Positions 1 to 11,751 of a DNA stretch of 64,000 nucleotides are shown here, piece after piece (position 1 is the stretch's first letter; each line of letters starts with the position of its first letter). The DNA comes from Apiospora phragmitis (taxonomy: Eukaryota; Ascomycota; Sordariomycetes; Amphisphaeriales; Apiosporaceae): the NCBI GenBank assembly GCA_038363925.1, contig JAQQWL010000015.1:2666001-2730000 (forward strand). Reading direction: 5' to 3'. Both the position numbers and the translations under genes were made by a program. The notes beneath the pieces are model-generated. The model ran no database searches. It was given only the letters and a program-made list of their open reading frames with translations, and was not told where the DNA came from.

Positions 1-1710
1 AAACTCAGGGGCAGTCTGGAATCTCTGGAGGCGATTCTGTAATTGCTTGTTCAAGGCCGTCTGCAACGGCCCGCTAAGCATGGGACAACGATCGAATGAG
101 CGATCATCAATCTCTGTCGAGGCCGACATGGCTCGGCCGCTGCCTGACCTTATTCCAGCCGCATTGGTGACTCTCTCCATTATACCAACTGCGCTGGATC
201 GTAGCTCGAGAGGAACTGGTTGTAATATTCGCCTGCGCACCTTCCCGCCCCCTCCTCAACAGCTTGGTGGAATCTGGATAGCAGGCCAGGGTTCTCCTTG
301 ACGAGCTGAACGGCCAACACCAACTGCGCGAACTTCTCAGACGCCTCTTTTGATAACGCGACAGCGGTTGCCTCGAGCACACCGTCGTCCACCCGGACTG
401 TCGTTTGAAGAAAGCGACTGACGCCTTGAAGATTTGCCTCGCTACTCGATTTGATGCTAACACGGCGGGGATGCATGTCTTGGCGGTAGAAGTCAAGGAA
501 GTCGGAGGCCGTCTCGACTGTCAGTGCCATGGACTGGTCCTGAATATGGGCCGCCGAGGTGCCCGACTGCATCATGTGCGCAACCTTTGCCTTCGCACTG
601 AGACATGCGGCAATACCCGCCGTCACCGCATCCCTGGATGCACTGGAGACCTTGATTTCAAGCTCTGGCACGGCAAGAGTAACTTGTACAACGGAGACCA
701 TCGATCTGTGTAAGAGATCGCGCCCCTTTGCGAACAGAGAATTGGGGGAAAAGTCCAAGACGGGCGCAGAGGTTGTAAATGTCAGATTGAGCCTCGACAA
801 AACTCGAGGTCGTTTGCTTGGTCGGATGCGTGATGAGAGGAATATGGAGCTCCTCCAAGAGCTTGTGGAGCTGTGACAAGACTCCCGAGGCATGGAGGCT
901 GGCCAGTAGATTCGCCTTGGCTAGGCGATTGGCTTTGCCCTTTGTTGAAGCCCGGGCAGTGGTTTCTGTGGGTGTTAAGCCACCGATATGGACACGGAGC
1001 GTACATCGTCTCTGGGTGTTTCCATGTCGGTCTTTTTCAATGCCATCCTGGATATTTGTTATCAAACGTAGTTCCAGGAATGTGCATGTTCGATCAAGGG
1101 CCTTGTGAACCGTTTGGTACCCGTTGGCCCATATGTTTGGAGGGAACAAAGGATAAAGGCTGGGGTATGGTTTGCTGATACCATGCTGTGGAGTCCCAGT
1201 CTCTTCCGACTCTCCAGGTCCCGGAGAGGAAGCATCAAGTGCGGCATTGCTCTCTCGGAGCAGTCGACCGTCAGAGACCTGCGGTGCTTTTGACGTCTGC
1301 GGTGCTTTTGACGTCTGTGGTGCTTTTGACATCTTTCGTGCTTTTGCCGCATGTCGTTCTGCTGCCCACTGTTCTGCTTTTGACATCTGTGGTGCTTTTG
1401 ACGTCTGTCGCACCTTTGACGTCTGCCACACTTTTGCCGTCTGCCGTGCTTCTGCCGCCTGCATTGCCTTTGCCGCCTGGCCTGTGGTGGAGAAGAGCCG
1501 GAGCGGCGGGCAGCCTGAAAAGGATGAAAAGGCTAGGCGGCGGCGGCTGTGGAAGAAGCCCTGGCAGGCCCACGCGGACATGCGCAGGTCACGACCGCCA
1601 TGGCCAACTTCCGCCGCTAGCGACGGCCGAAGACATCGGTACATAACCAACACGTCGTAGACAAGCAGTCGGAACGAAATTAGCGGTGCATTGAACGACG
1701 ATGGGCCCAC
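1..1710 (-). CDS. DEAH-box RNA helicase, mitochondrial type, N-terminal part (runs off left edge)
   Basis: The N-terminus is basic and Arg-rich and ends in RLFSTTG (residues 71-77), a typical mitochondrial presequence; Met23 (1644) is an equally good start. A low-complexity Ala/Lys/Gln/Ser repeat follows (residues 79-146), then PPNIWANGYQTVHKAL and two dsRBD-like segments. The order presequence, linker, IWANGY, dsRBD-like blocks matches the N-terminal half of fungal DEAH/DExH RNA helicases. The helicase core must lie beyond position 1. Two lesions interrupt the frame. One is an extra base in the C run at 723-726 (plus strand), after which VRKGRDLL leads into VVQVTLAVPELEI. The other is a missing base near 180-183, after which the third frame continues IMERVTNAAG to LNKQLQNRLQRF at the edge. 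The family is inferred from segment order and remembered similarity, since no helicase motif is inside the window. Whether this is a pseudogene or two sequence errors cannot be decided here. Confidence 0.6.
1273..1476 (-). repeat. Imperfect 18-bp tandem repeat encoding a hexapeptide
   Basis: Degenerate 18-bp units encode variants of K-A-P-Q-T-S (also K-V-R-Q-T-S, K-A-R-K-M-S, K-A-E-Q-W-A) in the helicase N-terminal region. The three units nearest 1273 are almost identical, so recent slippage is likely there. The repeat lies between the presequence and the first conserved block, where a flexible linker is tolerated. Confidence 0.8.
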
Positions 1711-2615
1711 AAGCAGTGGCGGGTGAGATCAAGGAGATGATATGACGGGTATGAATGGTTGTGATTCGTATGGGTTCAATGAAAAGGTTGTTATGTGAGG
1801 CTGATGAGTGAACGAATTAATGGAGGGTGAACTTTTTTCCTGCACCCGACTAAGGTGGGACGGGTACCTAGTGGATTAGCCGAAGCTATCCCGATTCGCT
1901 GCTCAAATTGCCTGCCCTTGATTTGAAGTCTTTGAGTTGGGTGTTTTTTGAAGCATTGATGTTTCTTTTCTGCCCGCTATATCCGGTTGATGAAGAAGAA
2001 GAAGATGAGCAGCATCAACTTTGTTGTTATCTCTATGTAATCCAGAGTTCGTTGCACTCAATGCTGTCGAAGATCCCAAGATTTTTCTAGTAGGCAAGTA
2101 CGGTATCCAAGGGTTTCGCGGGGTGCTAAGCTCATTACCACCGCCTGAAGCCCCCAAGCCCATCACTAAAACCCACCTGCAGCTATCCCCCCTGGACGGA
2201 GGAGACTTCAGGATGTACATACATATTCGACGATGGAATGGAAAGGTCAGTCGAGGGATAAAATCGGCAATTTCGACGGTCGCATAGGTATCACAATGAT
2301 TTATATGGCATATCATGGAATGAATAAACGAATGAATTAAAAATATTCTAAATATCAAATCAACGCTTGCTCTCTCTTTGCCGATCGAGGTCTCTAGCAG
2401 GTCTAATCTATCCTGGTCGCCCGCTGTCTAAAATTTAATTGACCATGAACCCCCCAACCCAACCTCCAACCAAAACCAAACCCAACCGGTAGTGCGTAAC
2501 ATCGTTACTTTTACAAGGGATATCAATTACATAAAGTGTGTATAATCTGCACGCAGGCAGGCAACAGAGAAGGAAAACTGTTTGTGTTAAACGAAGGTGT
2601 TTTTCCGTACGGTCT
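1711..2615. other. Intergenic region, no gene seen
   Basis: This is the shared region between the helicase 5' end and the ABC transporter 3' end. Reading frames are short and have no recognisable domain. A GAAGAAGAAGAAG stretch near 1993 is the only low-complexity feature. Confidence 0.5.
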
Positions 2616-5600
2616 CTACTTCCTCTTCCACTTGGCCACGCGGAACACGTAGTACACCAACACCGTCACGAAGATGTTGAAGAAGACGTACGCCCACACG
2701 ATGCCGAAGTTGCGCCAGCGGTCGTCCCACGAGATGCCCACGCCGGCCATGAACTGGTCCGCGACCGTGAGCGAGCAGTACTGGCAGTCCACCGTCGCGT
2801 CCGGGTTCTGCAGCTTGCCCGGCGCGACGGCCAGGTAGTCCCGCAGGTAAGTTTGGCAGTCCTGGCCCGACGGCGGGCTGAAGACGGACATCTCCGAGGG
2901 CGCGCACTCGATGGCGCGGCCGTGCAGCTCCGTGGCCACGATGCCGCCCACCCAGTACGTGAAGGGCGAGAGGCGGTACATGAAGATCCAGAAGCCGCTG
3001 GCTTCGAGGTTGGCGGGCGACTGCAGGACACCGCAGAACATGAGCGACATCATGACCAAAAGGGTGACGATGGCGCCTGCGGACTGCGTGTCCGGCATGG
3101 CGGCCACGGTCATCTGTGCGACAGTGCCGGCGTAGATGAAGAACTGGATGATGTACAGCAGCACCAGGACCTGGCGATCCGAGCTCTGAATACCCGCGAC
3201 GGGGTAATACACACAAGCGAACAGCAAGATGCCCGCGAAGATCTGGTACGGGATCTCGACGAGAATGTTGGCCGCGATGAAAGCCTTCCACGAGTACGCC
3301 TTGCTCGGCTTCTCGCGCACCTCGTAGAGCGAGCGCTGCGTCACGAAGAAGGGCTGGATCTGGCCCACGAGCGTCTGAAAGATGGTCGTGATCATGAAGA
3401 CCCCGAACAGGACGACCGACATGCCCGCCAGCGTGTTGGGCGGCCGCCAGAACGAAAACCCGATGAACAGGCCCGCCGCGACGCTGAGCGCGCACTTGGC
3501 GAAGATGTGCGACGGCGTGCGCCAGTACTGCTGGAACACGCGCACCGTGACCGTTTTGACTTGGGTCGCCAGCGGCGCCGCGAACTCGCTGTACAGGTGC
3601 ACGTCCGCGGCGTCGGCGTCCGAGGCCTGCCACAGCGCCGTCTCGGCGTGGATCTCGGCCAGGTGCCGGATCACGCGCGCCGCTTCCGGGGACTGCTTCC
3701 ACGTCGCGTGCCAGTCGGCGCCCATGTTGTTGACCACGTCGAGCATGTATTCGGCCGGGTTCTCGTCGTCCTCGCACGTGCGCGCGCCGTTGCCCTCGAA
3801 GTAGTCCAGCAGCGTGCGCGAGTTGGCGCCGATGTCGCCGAAGTAGACCGTCTTGCCGCCCTTGGCCAGGAAGAGCAGCCGGTCGAACTCCTGGAACAGC
3901 ACCGCGCTCGGCTGGTGGATAGTGCAGAGCACGGCCTGCCCCGCGTCGGCCAGTTTGCGCAGGAAGGCGCAAATGGCCCAGGCGCTCTGGGAGTCGAGAC
4001 CGGACATGGGCTCGTCGAGGAACAGCAGCAGCTTGGGCTTTGCCGCTAGCTCCACACCAATGGTCAGCAGCTTGCGCTGCTCCACGTTCAGACCGTCGCC
4101 GGGGACACCGACGACGGCGTTGGCGAAGTCGCGCATGTTCAGCATGTCGATAACACTTTCAACATACGCGAACTTCTCTTCCTGGCTCACGCTCTGGGGC
4201 TGACGCAGCGTGGCGCTGAACCGCAAACTCTCTCGTACGGTGGCGGTTTCCAGATGGAGATCTGTTGACGTGGCGTTAGTTATTTCTTTCCTTTTCAAAG
4301 TTAATTGGATGGGCTTGCTTACCTTGTTGCTGGACGTATCCGGTCTTTCGTTGGAAACTAGCATCCAATGACTTGCCGTTCACGAGCATGTCGCCAGTGA
4401 TAACACCCATGGTGGTCCGCTTGGCCAGAACATCGAGGAGTGTCGTCTTACCGGCTCCGGAGACACCCATGAGGGCAGTCAGTGTACCGGGCTTGACCCA
4501 TCCGTTGACGTTATCCAACAGCTGGCGGTCCTCACCCTTGACCTTAACGGTGTAGGTGACGTCCTTCCAGGTGAAGATGTCGCGCTGCGGCTCCAGCTCC
4601 TTGGTCTCGGACCCGTCTTGAGGCTGTTGGTTCGAGACCTCGTGCTTGGCCGCCAGCTTGGCATCGCCAGATTCTTCGTCATCCCCCTTCAGGAGGTACG
4701 AGGGGATGTGACCGCGCTGGAAAACGAGGCTCTCGGCGGAGCTGTCGGTCGCCGAGTTGATCTCGGTGGCGACGGCGTACATGACCAGGAATGCGATCCA
4801 GAAGACGACCAGGATGCCGAAGTTGCGCCAGACGTGGGAGTAGTAGTAATTGTAGTTGGTCGCGATGTAGGCGTCGCCGCTAACGTAGTCCTGGCCCGGC
4901 ACGGCGCCGACCACGGAGCAGATCCAGGAGTCGCCGACGGGCGGCTTGTAGGCCGGGATGGCGGTGGAGCACGGGATCCGGCGGCCGTGGAACTCGTTGG
5001 CGATCAGGGCCTCGAAGCCGTAGAAAATGGGGTTGATGTAGCGGATCCAGCTGAACCAGGGGTGCATCTGCGGCACGGCGATGACGTAGCCTGTGTAGAT
5101 GACGAGCGCCAGCACAAGCACACCCGCCAGACTCATGGCCTGTGACACGGTCTTGGTGACGGCGGCCATGCTGCGGAAGACGGTGCTCATGGCGAGGGAC
5201 GAGAAGAAGGTGAACAGTAAGAAAATGAAGAAGGGCCCCGCCTCGTAGCGCAGCCCCGAGAAGAAGTACAGCACGATGTCGAAGAGGGTGATGGTGACGA
5301 GCTTCAGCGGAATGTCGGCGAAGATGCCCGAGATGGCCTCGGCGAAGGGGTGGTAGAAGGTGTAGGACGCGTGCTTCTCGACGATGGGCCGCTGCGAGTA
5401 CAGCGTATTGATCTCGTTGATGGAGCTGAGAGCACTGAGCAAAATACCGGTGAAGATGACGGCGCCCTTGGCGCTGAGGTTGTCGCTGTTGTTGGGGGAG
5501 CCGTAGTAGATGGAACCGATGATGAGGGCGATGACCATGTTCATGATAGGACCTGAAGCCGTGGCTGTCATATCGTTCCACATCCGCTGGTAGGCACGGA

Positions 5601-7134
5601 TGGTCGTCAAGCGGATCTGGGTCATCATGCTGACCAAGTAGGGCGAGGCCTTGCGGACGTATTTGGCCTGGCTCTGGTGCTTCTCCTCTCGGAGGAGTCG
5701 CACGGTGAGGTTGCCGCCCGGGCCGTGCCGGCTTCGCAGCTCGTGGCGGGCAATGTCCGTCTCCAGCTCCTTGAACTCGTCGGACTCGAGCCAGTACTTC
5801 TCGAACTCGGCCGGTGTGCGCGGCACCCTGTTCTCCATACCCTCCCGGGGCTTGCGCTCGGACGGGTTGGTGACCGAGGTGAGGAAGTCGCCCGTCGTCT
5901 GGCGCGGGTCGCACCACCACCCCTGCCTCTCGAAGAAGGCCTTGGCCTTCTTGGCGGGGCCGAAGTAGATCTGGTAGCCCTCGTACAGCACCGTCGCCTT
6001 GTCGAAGAGCTCGTAGATGGACTGACTGGCCTGGTAGATGGCGACGACGTTGGCCGCGCCCATCAGGTCGGAGCTCAGCCGCAGGGCCTGGACGAACTTC
6101 AGAGCGGTGGCGGAGTCCAATCCGCGGGTACTGTTGTCCCAGGCGCCAAGTGAGGATGATGCGACCATCATCTCGGCTATGCTTACACGCTTCCGCTCTC
6201 CACCGGACACACCCCGGATGAAGTCGTTTCCGACCCTTGTGTTGACGGTGTGGCTCAGGCCGCACATGGCCATGACCACTTGCGCGATGAACTTGATAGA
6301 GTCCTCTCGCGACAAGCCCGTGATCTCCGATATGTTGGCGGGGGCTCGCGACGCCGCGGCGAAGCGGAGCGTCTGCCCCACCGTCAAATGCGGGAAGTGC
6401 TTGTCGACCTCTTGGTTGTACTGGAGCTCGCCCCTGAACTCCTTGAGCATCTGGGTCTGCGAGACGCCCGAATAGTCAATGTGGCTCTTCTCGCCCAGCT
6501 TGAGGCCGTGCAGCTCGCCGCAGAGGGTCTTGAGCAGAGTGCTGCATCCGGACCCTGGCCGGCCGAGCACAACGAGGAGCTCGTGGTTCTCGAGCAGGCC
6601 GTTGAAGTCGCGCAGGATCTTCTTCTGTGACGAGCCGCCGCGGCCCATGGTGAGCTTCTTGGCCTCGCGGAAGGGGCCCACGAGGATGTCCGACACGGTG
6701 CCCTGGACCTGGACGGCCTCGCCCGACCCCAGCACGTCGAGGTGCTGGAAGCGCACGCCCGTGTGCTTGGGGCCGAACCCCGCGACCTCGAACTTGCGCG
6801 CGACGATCTTAAGCCACTTGCCGACGTCGAACTCGCTCATCTCCGGGTTCAGGGCCGGGTCGCTGTCGGCCATGGTGTTGAACCCCTGCAGGTGGTGGAG
6901 GTTGCCGCCGCCCCTCGTTGAGGCGCGCGACATACGACTGGCCACGCGGCCCAGCTCGCGCCGTTCGCTCTCGTCGACCAGGTGGCTGAGCTGGGGTGTC
7001 GATCCATTGGAAACGTTGGAGACATGGTCGCTGTCGGCGCCGAAGTCTGTGGTGCTGGAATACCAGGTGTTGTCTTGTCCGGTTGGGCCGGCCTGGATCG
7101 GACGAAGCTCGTGTTGACTCCCGTTTTCGGGCAT
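2616..7134 (-). CDS. PDR-type (ABCG) multidrug ABC transporter, full length
   Basis: Two exons (7134-4323 and 4261-2616) are separated by a clear 61-bp intron (donor GTAAGC, ACTAAC branch site, acceptor CAACAG) and give 1485 residues, the usual PDR size. The layout is (NBD-TMD)x2. NBD1 has Walker [13 protein letters not shown] (191-202) with Cys in place of the usual Lys, signature [10 protein letters not shown] (about 309-318) and Walker [13 protein letters not shown] (329-340). NBD2 has a canonical Walker [13 protein letters not shown] (890-901), a degenerate signature [12 protein letters not shown] and [15 protein letters not shown]. This asymmetry of one canonical and one degenerate ATP site is the PDR hallmark. 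The protein ends in a last membrane helix and KWKRK. It probably sits in the plasma membrane and exports hydrophobic toxicants, azoles or plant defence compounds; the substrate cannot be told from sequence. The frame is intact, unlike many neighbours. Confidence 0.96.
4262..4322 (-). other. Intron of the PDR transporter gene
   Basis: Removing these 61 bp joins GYVQQ to [13 protein letters not shown], the conserved Q-loop region of NBD2. The donor GTAAGC, an ACTAAC branch site and the acceptor ACAG are all present. Confidence 0.95.
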
Positions 7135-9835
7135 CGTGACGACGACCAGGCGCGATGCCTGTGGTTTTCGGGTTGGTGGCGACTTTCTACGTCGTTAGTT
7201 GGGATGACTGCCGGAAGTAACTCGATGGAGATTCTGTGGATATGGAGGGTATTATTCCCTTCTGAGCAGGGGAGCGTTCAAAAAAGGAATTTGACAGTTG
7301 ATGGCAGGAATCTGTACCGAACTCTATGACAAAGGAGGATCAGATAAGGTGAAGTATATCTGGCGTAGGGACCCTTTGTCTATGTGTCACCGACGGGGTA
7401 TATGATTAAATGGATGCAAAGTTAAAGGGACTTCTTTCCAGGCTAGCATCTGATTTTTCCCGGGGGGGGGGGCAGATTGACTTTTTATTATCCAAGCTGT
7501 ACATGACGGGCAGCGGGTGTTGACCATGCCAAATGCCATGTGGATGTTGCGTCGGACTCGTTTACACAACAAGTCTCCGTGGTGTGTTCCACAAGATCTT
7601 ATCTGACCAGGCCTGACGGAAGACCGAGGAGCCCGTGTTGGTTTACTGCTACATAAACAGAGACCGGTACGCCTGCCAAGAGCCCATAATTCACAGTGTA
7701 GTGCCGGCTTTAGGACTGCTACTGAGACAACTGCCCAAGTCCGGCTCTATCGTGCAGCTAGACCTTCTAGCGGTCCCACCTAATCTGGCGTCTAGGCGCA
7801 AGTCCGGGAACTGGCCCGGAGACTTAACTTGAAGTGGTTGCGTGTATCACCCACGCCGCGTGCTGTGCGAACACTGCTAGCGGCCTGGCAAAAGTTGCGC
7901 AATATGTGGCCGAGCACTAATGATTCATTGTGATCGGGATGGGAACAGGCGTTCGCAAGTGAGCAAATCAGCGCTAAAACGCATGGTTATGCGCTCGTCG
8001 GGTTCTAGAAACTGTCCGTCCGTGCGAAAAAAAAAAAATCGATTTCTATTTATTTCTCTCCCACTTGGTTGGTAGTTCGGCCGAGCTTTGAAACACGCGC
8101 AGTCAGTATGAATCAGCCTGCTGTGCGACTCACCGACCGCGCAATGCCCAAGGAATGGCAGTAAGCCTCCTGGATACGCATACGGAATCCGGAGCCGACC
8201 TGCTGTCGGCCGCTACATGCACCTTAAGTCCGTAGGTGTTGGTTTGCGCCGCGGCCGTATTGAAGAAAACACATTTAGATTGGGGGCTATGACTTCATTG
8301 GAGCAAGCACCTAATGGCATTTTTCACTTTGGACTGAGAGCAGAGCTTGAATGGGCGTAGATGGGTTGAAAAAGAAATCACTGTTCATACCTATGTAGAG
8401 AGACGAGGGAAATGTGGCATCATCCCAAGAATTCGGTACGGCCGATCAGTCAGAATTACACTGCACGTGGCTGCGTGGGAAACGGGATGCAGAAGGTTGA
8501 AGGTTTTTCTAGGCGGGTATCTCTCAGCGTGCGACTTGGCGGGCGTGTCAGCGCAAGGCTTCCAGGCTCTCTTTCAACTCGAAGGGCTAACCGAATGGGA
8601 AATAGGAAGAATTCGCAGGAGTCAAGTCATACCGAGCTGGCCCCACTGGCGTGACAGGACAAGGGGCGAGAACGAGATAAAGTGTCCGCTGAAGAACCCG
8701 CTCTTACAAAGCAGCAAGATTGAAAAGCGTCGGCCGTCGGGGCAATCAAGAACCCGTCAGCCCGTCAACCCGTCAAGTCTGTCATTGCGGCCGAACATTA
8801 CCTAAAGTTGGAGCCTTCCAATGCTGGACACTAGAAATCAGGCACTACTTTTACGTTGGGGACTCAGATTCAACCTTCATTAAATCGTAGAGTAGGAGTG
8901 GGATGGAGGAAGAGAATGGAGGGACAGCTCGCTCCCAGCAGGAGTCTCAGAAGGAGACGGGGTTCCAGCGTTGTTACTTCCGTTGGCAGTTTTTCGTTCT
9001 TCTGCTCCTACATTCCTCTCTTCCTTACGAATTCATTTAAATATTCTAAAATAATCAGAACCAGACAGAACCAGACAGACAATTAATTCACTACCCCACT
9101 GCGTGCATGCTATGCTGATATAATAGTAGCCATGACGACCGTATAAGCTAGAAGTGTTGATGATGAACTGCCTCTGGTGTTTGGAACTGATAGACCAGGC
9201 AATCACTCAATGCGACATGCAGGGGTCCCCAAGTACCGAACCAGCATCCATCAAGAATCGCTTACACGGGAGATCAGAGGAAATAACGTTGTGATGACGA
9301 GGATGGCGTTCCGGCTGACCGGTAGCCGAGCCAGGGTGCATGCGACGTTGAGGCACCCCTAGGCACCCCTAGCAACCTAGGTTACTTCATGAGTGCAGTA
9401 CCTTAACCCAACCTACATGAAGTGAATCATCAATTGATGCAGTTGCGATTTGATGGTTTCCTTCTGCCCTCGGCCATCTGAATCGCCGTGGCATCGTGAT
9501 TGACACCTGGGACAAAGCGCATGCAGGATGCAGGCACAGCCAGTGGACGCATCCTCTGTAGGAAGGTCCAGTTGCAAGTTGCTGCACGTTGCAGTTGCCC
9601 GGTCGCTCGCTGTCTGTGTTACTCAGAATAGTAAGGCTGAGTGAGATGAGATGCAAAATCAACACCCCACCTCCACTCCGATCATGTTCACCCAAAATAT
9701 CCCCCAAACATACTGGCATTCATTTATCGTATCCTTGCACGGCTTGTGCTGATTGATATTCTTCCGGCTCCGACCATCCCATAAGGTTACACATCGCTAT
9801 CTATCCACCCTGAGCTTCGCTTGTTCGAACCGAGA
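7135..9835. other. Long intergenic region upstream of the ABC transporter; no gene seen
   Basis: It should contain the transporter's promoter near 7135-7700. No reading frame here shows a recognisable domain; the longest (8347-8805, plus) has atypical composition and no motif. Homopolymers occur at 7462-7472 (11 G) and 8027-8038 (12 A). A short direct repeat AGGCACCCCT lies at about 9351-9369. Confidence 0.5.
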
Positions 9836-11023
9836 ATGGCCCAGGAACCCCCCACTGGCACAGACCCTGGCCAACCAGGCTCCCACCATCGCGACAACAA
9901 CGACGACCCCGGACTCCGCGCAGACTCCCCCAATGATCTATCTTCTATCCACAGCGATAGAGATAGTAATAGCGATAGCGAAAGCGAATCTTCGTCGTTC
10001 GAAAGCGCTAGTCCGTCCTTGCGTCCTGCTTCTGCCCCTGTCTCTTCTGGCACTGCTTCTGGCGCTGCCTCTGGCGCTGCTCCTGGCGCTGCTCCATCAT
10101 GGTGTCAGCCAATATGTAGAAGGAACGGTGTTCCCTGCTACGTGGACGAGCGCCTCGAGGACCCGGCCACATTGGAACGGCACATTCGATACTTTGCTGC
10201 TACACCTCCTGTGGAGCGCCTTGAGATCAGGGGATCACATACAAGGACTTATACGATTTGGGCTTCAGGGTACGTGAACGGCCAGTACCAGACGAGACAA
10301 CAGACGAATACCGAAAAAGTCACAGACTTCTGTGTCAAAATCGACATGTCTCCTTACTTGTACTCGCAGGACCAGAATCGCAGTTCCTAGGTACAGCTGC
10401 TGTTTTCCGTCCGTGCCGAAAAGGTGCACACGAACAAAGGAAAGAAGAAAAAGGAGATATACCTAAAGGGCAACATGAACAAACCCTCGACTCTGACGGA
10501 TTGGTGCCAACGCTTCTGCGCCGACCCAAGTCACCTCAAGCGTTTCAAATTCCGGCGTGAGATGACGGGCTTCAAACTGGATTTGGTCCGTCGGAAGATG
10601 GAGTCCTTAATGCGCGACGTATACTACGAGGGCAACCTCAGCGTCGACCTGTATCCCGAAGACGACAGACGCGACGTCTACAACAACGCGCGCGCCAACC
10701 GCTGGCGCATGAAAGGCTGGGTTAAGTTTCTCTTTGGCATCTCGTTCCTCTGGATCTTCTCCTGGCCGTCCCTCAAACTTGCCACGCATTACTTTGGGGC
10801 GGTCACGGCCAAATGGCCCTTCTCTCGCGTGGCGGCGAACGGTCGCCAGCGTGAGTACGTTACGGTGAGCGAGGAAACCTTGTGCAACCAATGGGGCCCC
10901 GCCATACGCGAGGCCGTGCTGGCGAGACGGCAAGTTACTCTCAAACAAGCCGATATGCGACGGGCTTCACAGGCGCCACTTGAAGAGAAACGGGTACCCT
11001 GGGGAGGCGACCGTCATGATTGA
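9836..11023 (+). pseudogene. Conserved fungal membrane protein of unknown function, split by an in-frame TAG
   Basis: The first ATG (9836) opens an acidic, Ser/Ala-rich N-terminus of low complexity (about residues 30-90). A conserved-looking module follows: IWASGYVNGQYQTRQQ, KVTDFCVKIDMSPYLY, LTDWCQRFCADPSHLKRF, REMTGFKLDL and YNNARANRWRMKGWVKFLF. It runs into one membrane helix (FLFGISFLWIFSWPSL), then KWPFSRV and REYVTVSEETLCNQW. I recognise this order from uncharacterised Pezizomycotina proteins and assign no function. A TAG at 10388-10390 interrupts the frame between MSPYLY and the LTDWC block. Both halves share one frame, so a single CAG-to-TAG change explains it; no plausible intron removes it. 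Total span is 395 codons if read through. It could be a pseudogene, or could produce two fragments. Confidence 0.6.
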
Positions 11024-11751
11024 TGAGTGGTGGCACTCCGGCACATTTTTCCTCAACGTAATCATCCTGCACCCTAAGTCGCATCTTTACGGCCTCTCCC
11101 TACATCAAACTCAAGTTAAGTATCATCAGGTATAGCATAGCTCGGATGGTCCACAAGATCGCTTTTAACTGAACTCACCAATCTTGCAGACGTACTGCGG
11201 GTGTGGTGTTTGTATTCCGTTGTGAAGTCACTAAATCGCTATCCCAACATGTAGAAGCCATGGTATTGCCAAAGCAGTTCACGTCGACGTCTTGCGCAAC
11301 TGTTTGGTTTGGTTGATAAGTATATAAGTGAGCGATCAGCACCAATACGGATCCTTCCCATGCAACAATTGCACTATCGTTGGGGGATTTTGCTGGTCTG
11401 ACCAACGCACTACTTGTTCAGCAACCCGCATGTAGTCCCTGGTACTGGTGATTTTAAACCCATATAGCAATACTGTAGTAGTTACCATTGTTGAAAACGA
11501 ACCTCAGAGTTACTGACATTCATTCATCTGTCAAGTTGCGATCGGTGTGTCGAAGCACTGATTGGTCCTAACATGCACCAAGTAAAGTCCCCTAAGTATG
11601 ACGTCGCCACGCCACCTCCAAAGCTCCGACCACTAGCTTGGTCTCGTTTAGGCAACGAAGCTCACCGACGGCATCACCACGTCAATTGCAATTAATCTAT
11701 CCCATGAACCAAAGCACTTGATTTATAAAATCAATAACTCGCCTTCCGAAG
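11024..11751. other. Intergenic region, no gene seen
   Basis: Nothing with coding character is visible. The last 100 bp should act as the promoter and 5' UTR of the GH72-like gene. Confidence 0.4.

Noticed and set aside
2538..4049. 503-codon open frame on the plus strand opposite the ABC transporter
   Set aside because: It is antisense to conserved transporter exons, Arg/His/Asp-rich, has no domain, and is explained by GC-rich codon use on the opposite strand.
4880..6265. 461-codon frame on the minus strand overlapping the ABC transporter in another frame
   Set aside because: It is a shadow frame; composition (Arg, His, Gly, Pro) and lack of motifs show it is not a protein.
8347..8805. 152-codon plus-strand frame upstream of the ABC transporter
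   Set aside because: No recognisable domain, no introns consistent with neighbours, and atypical composition.
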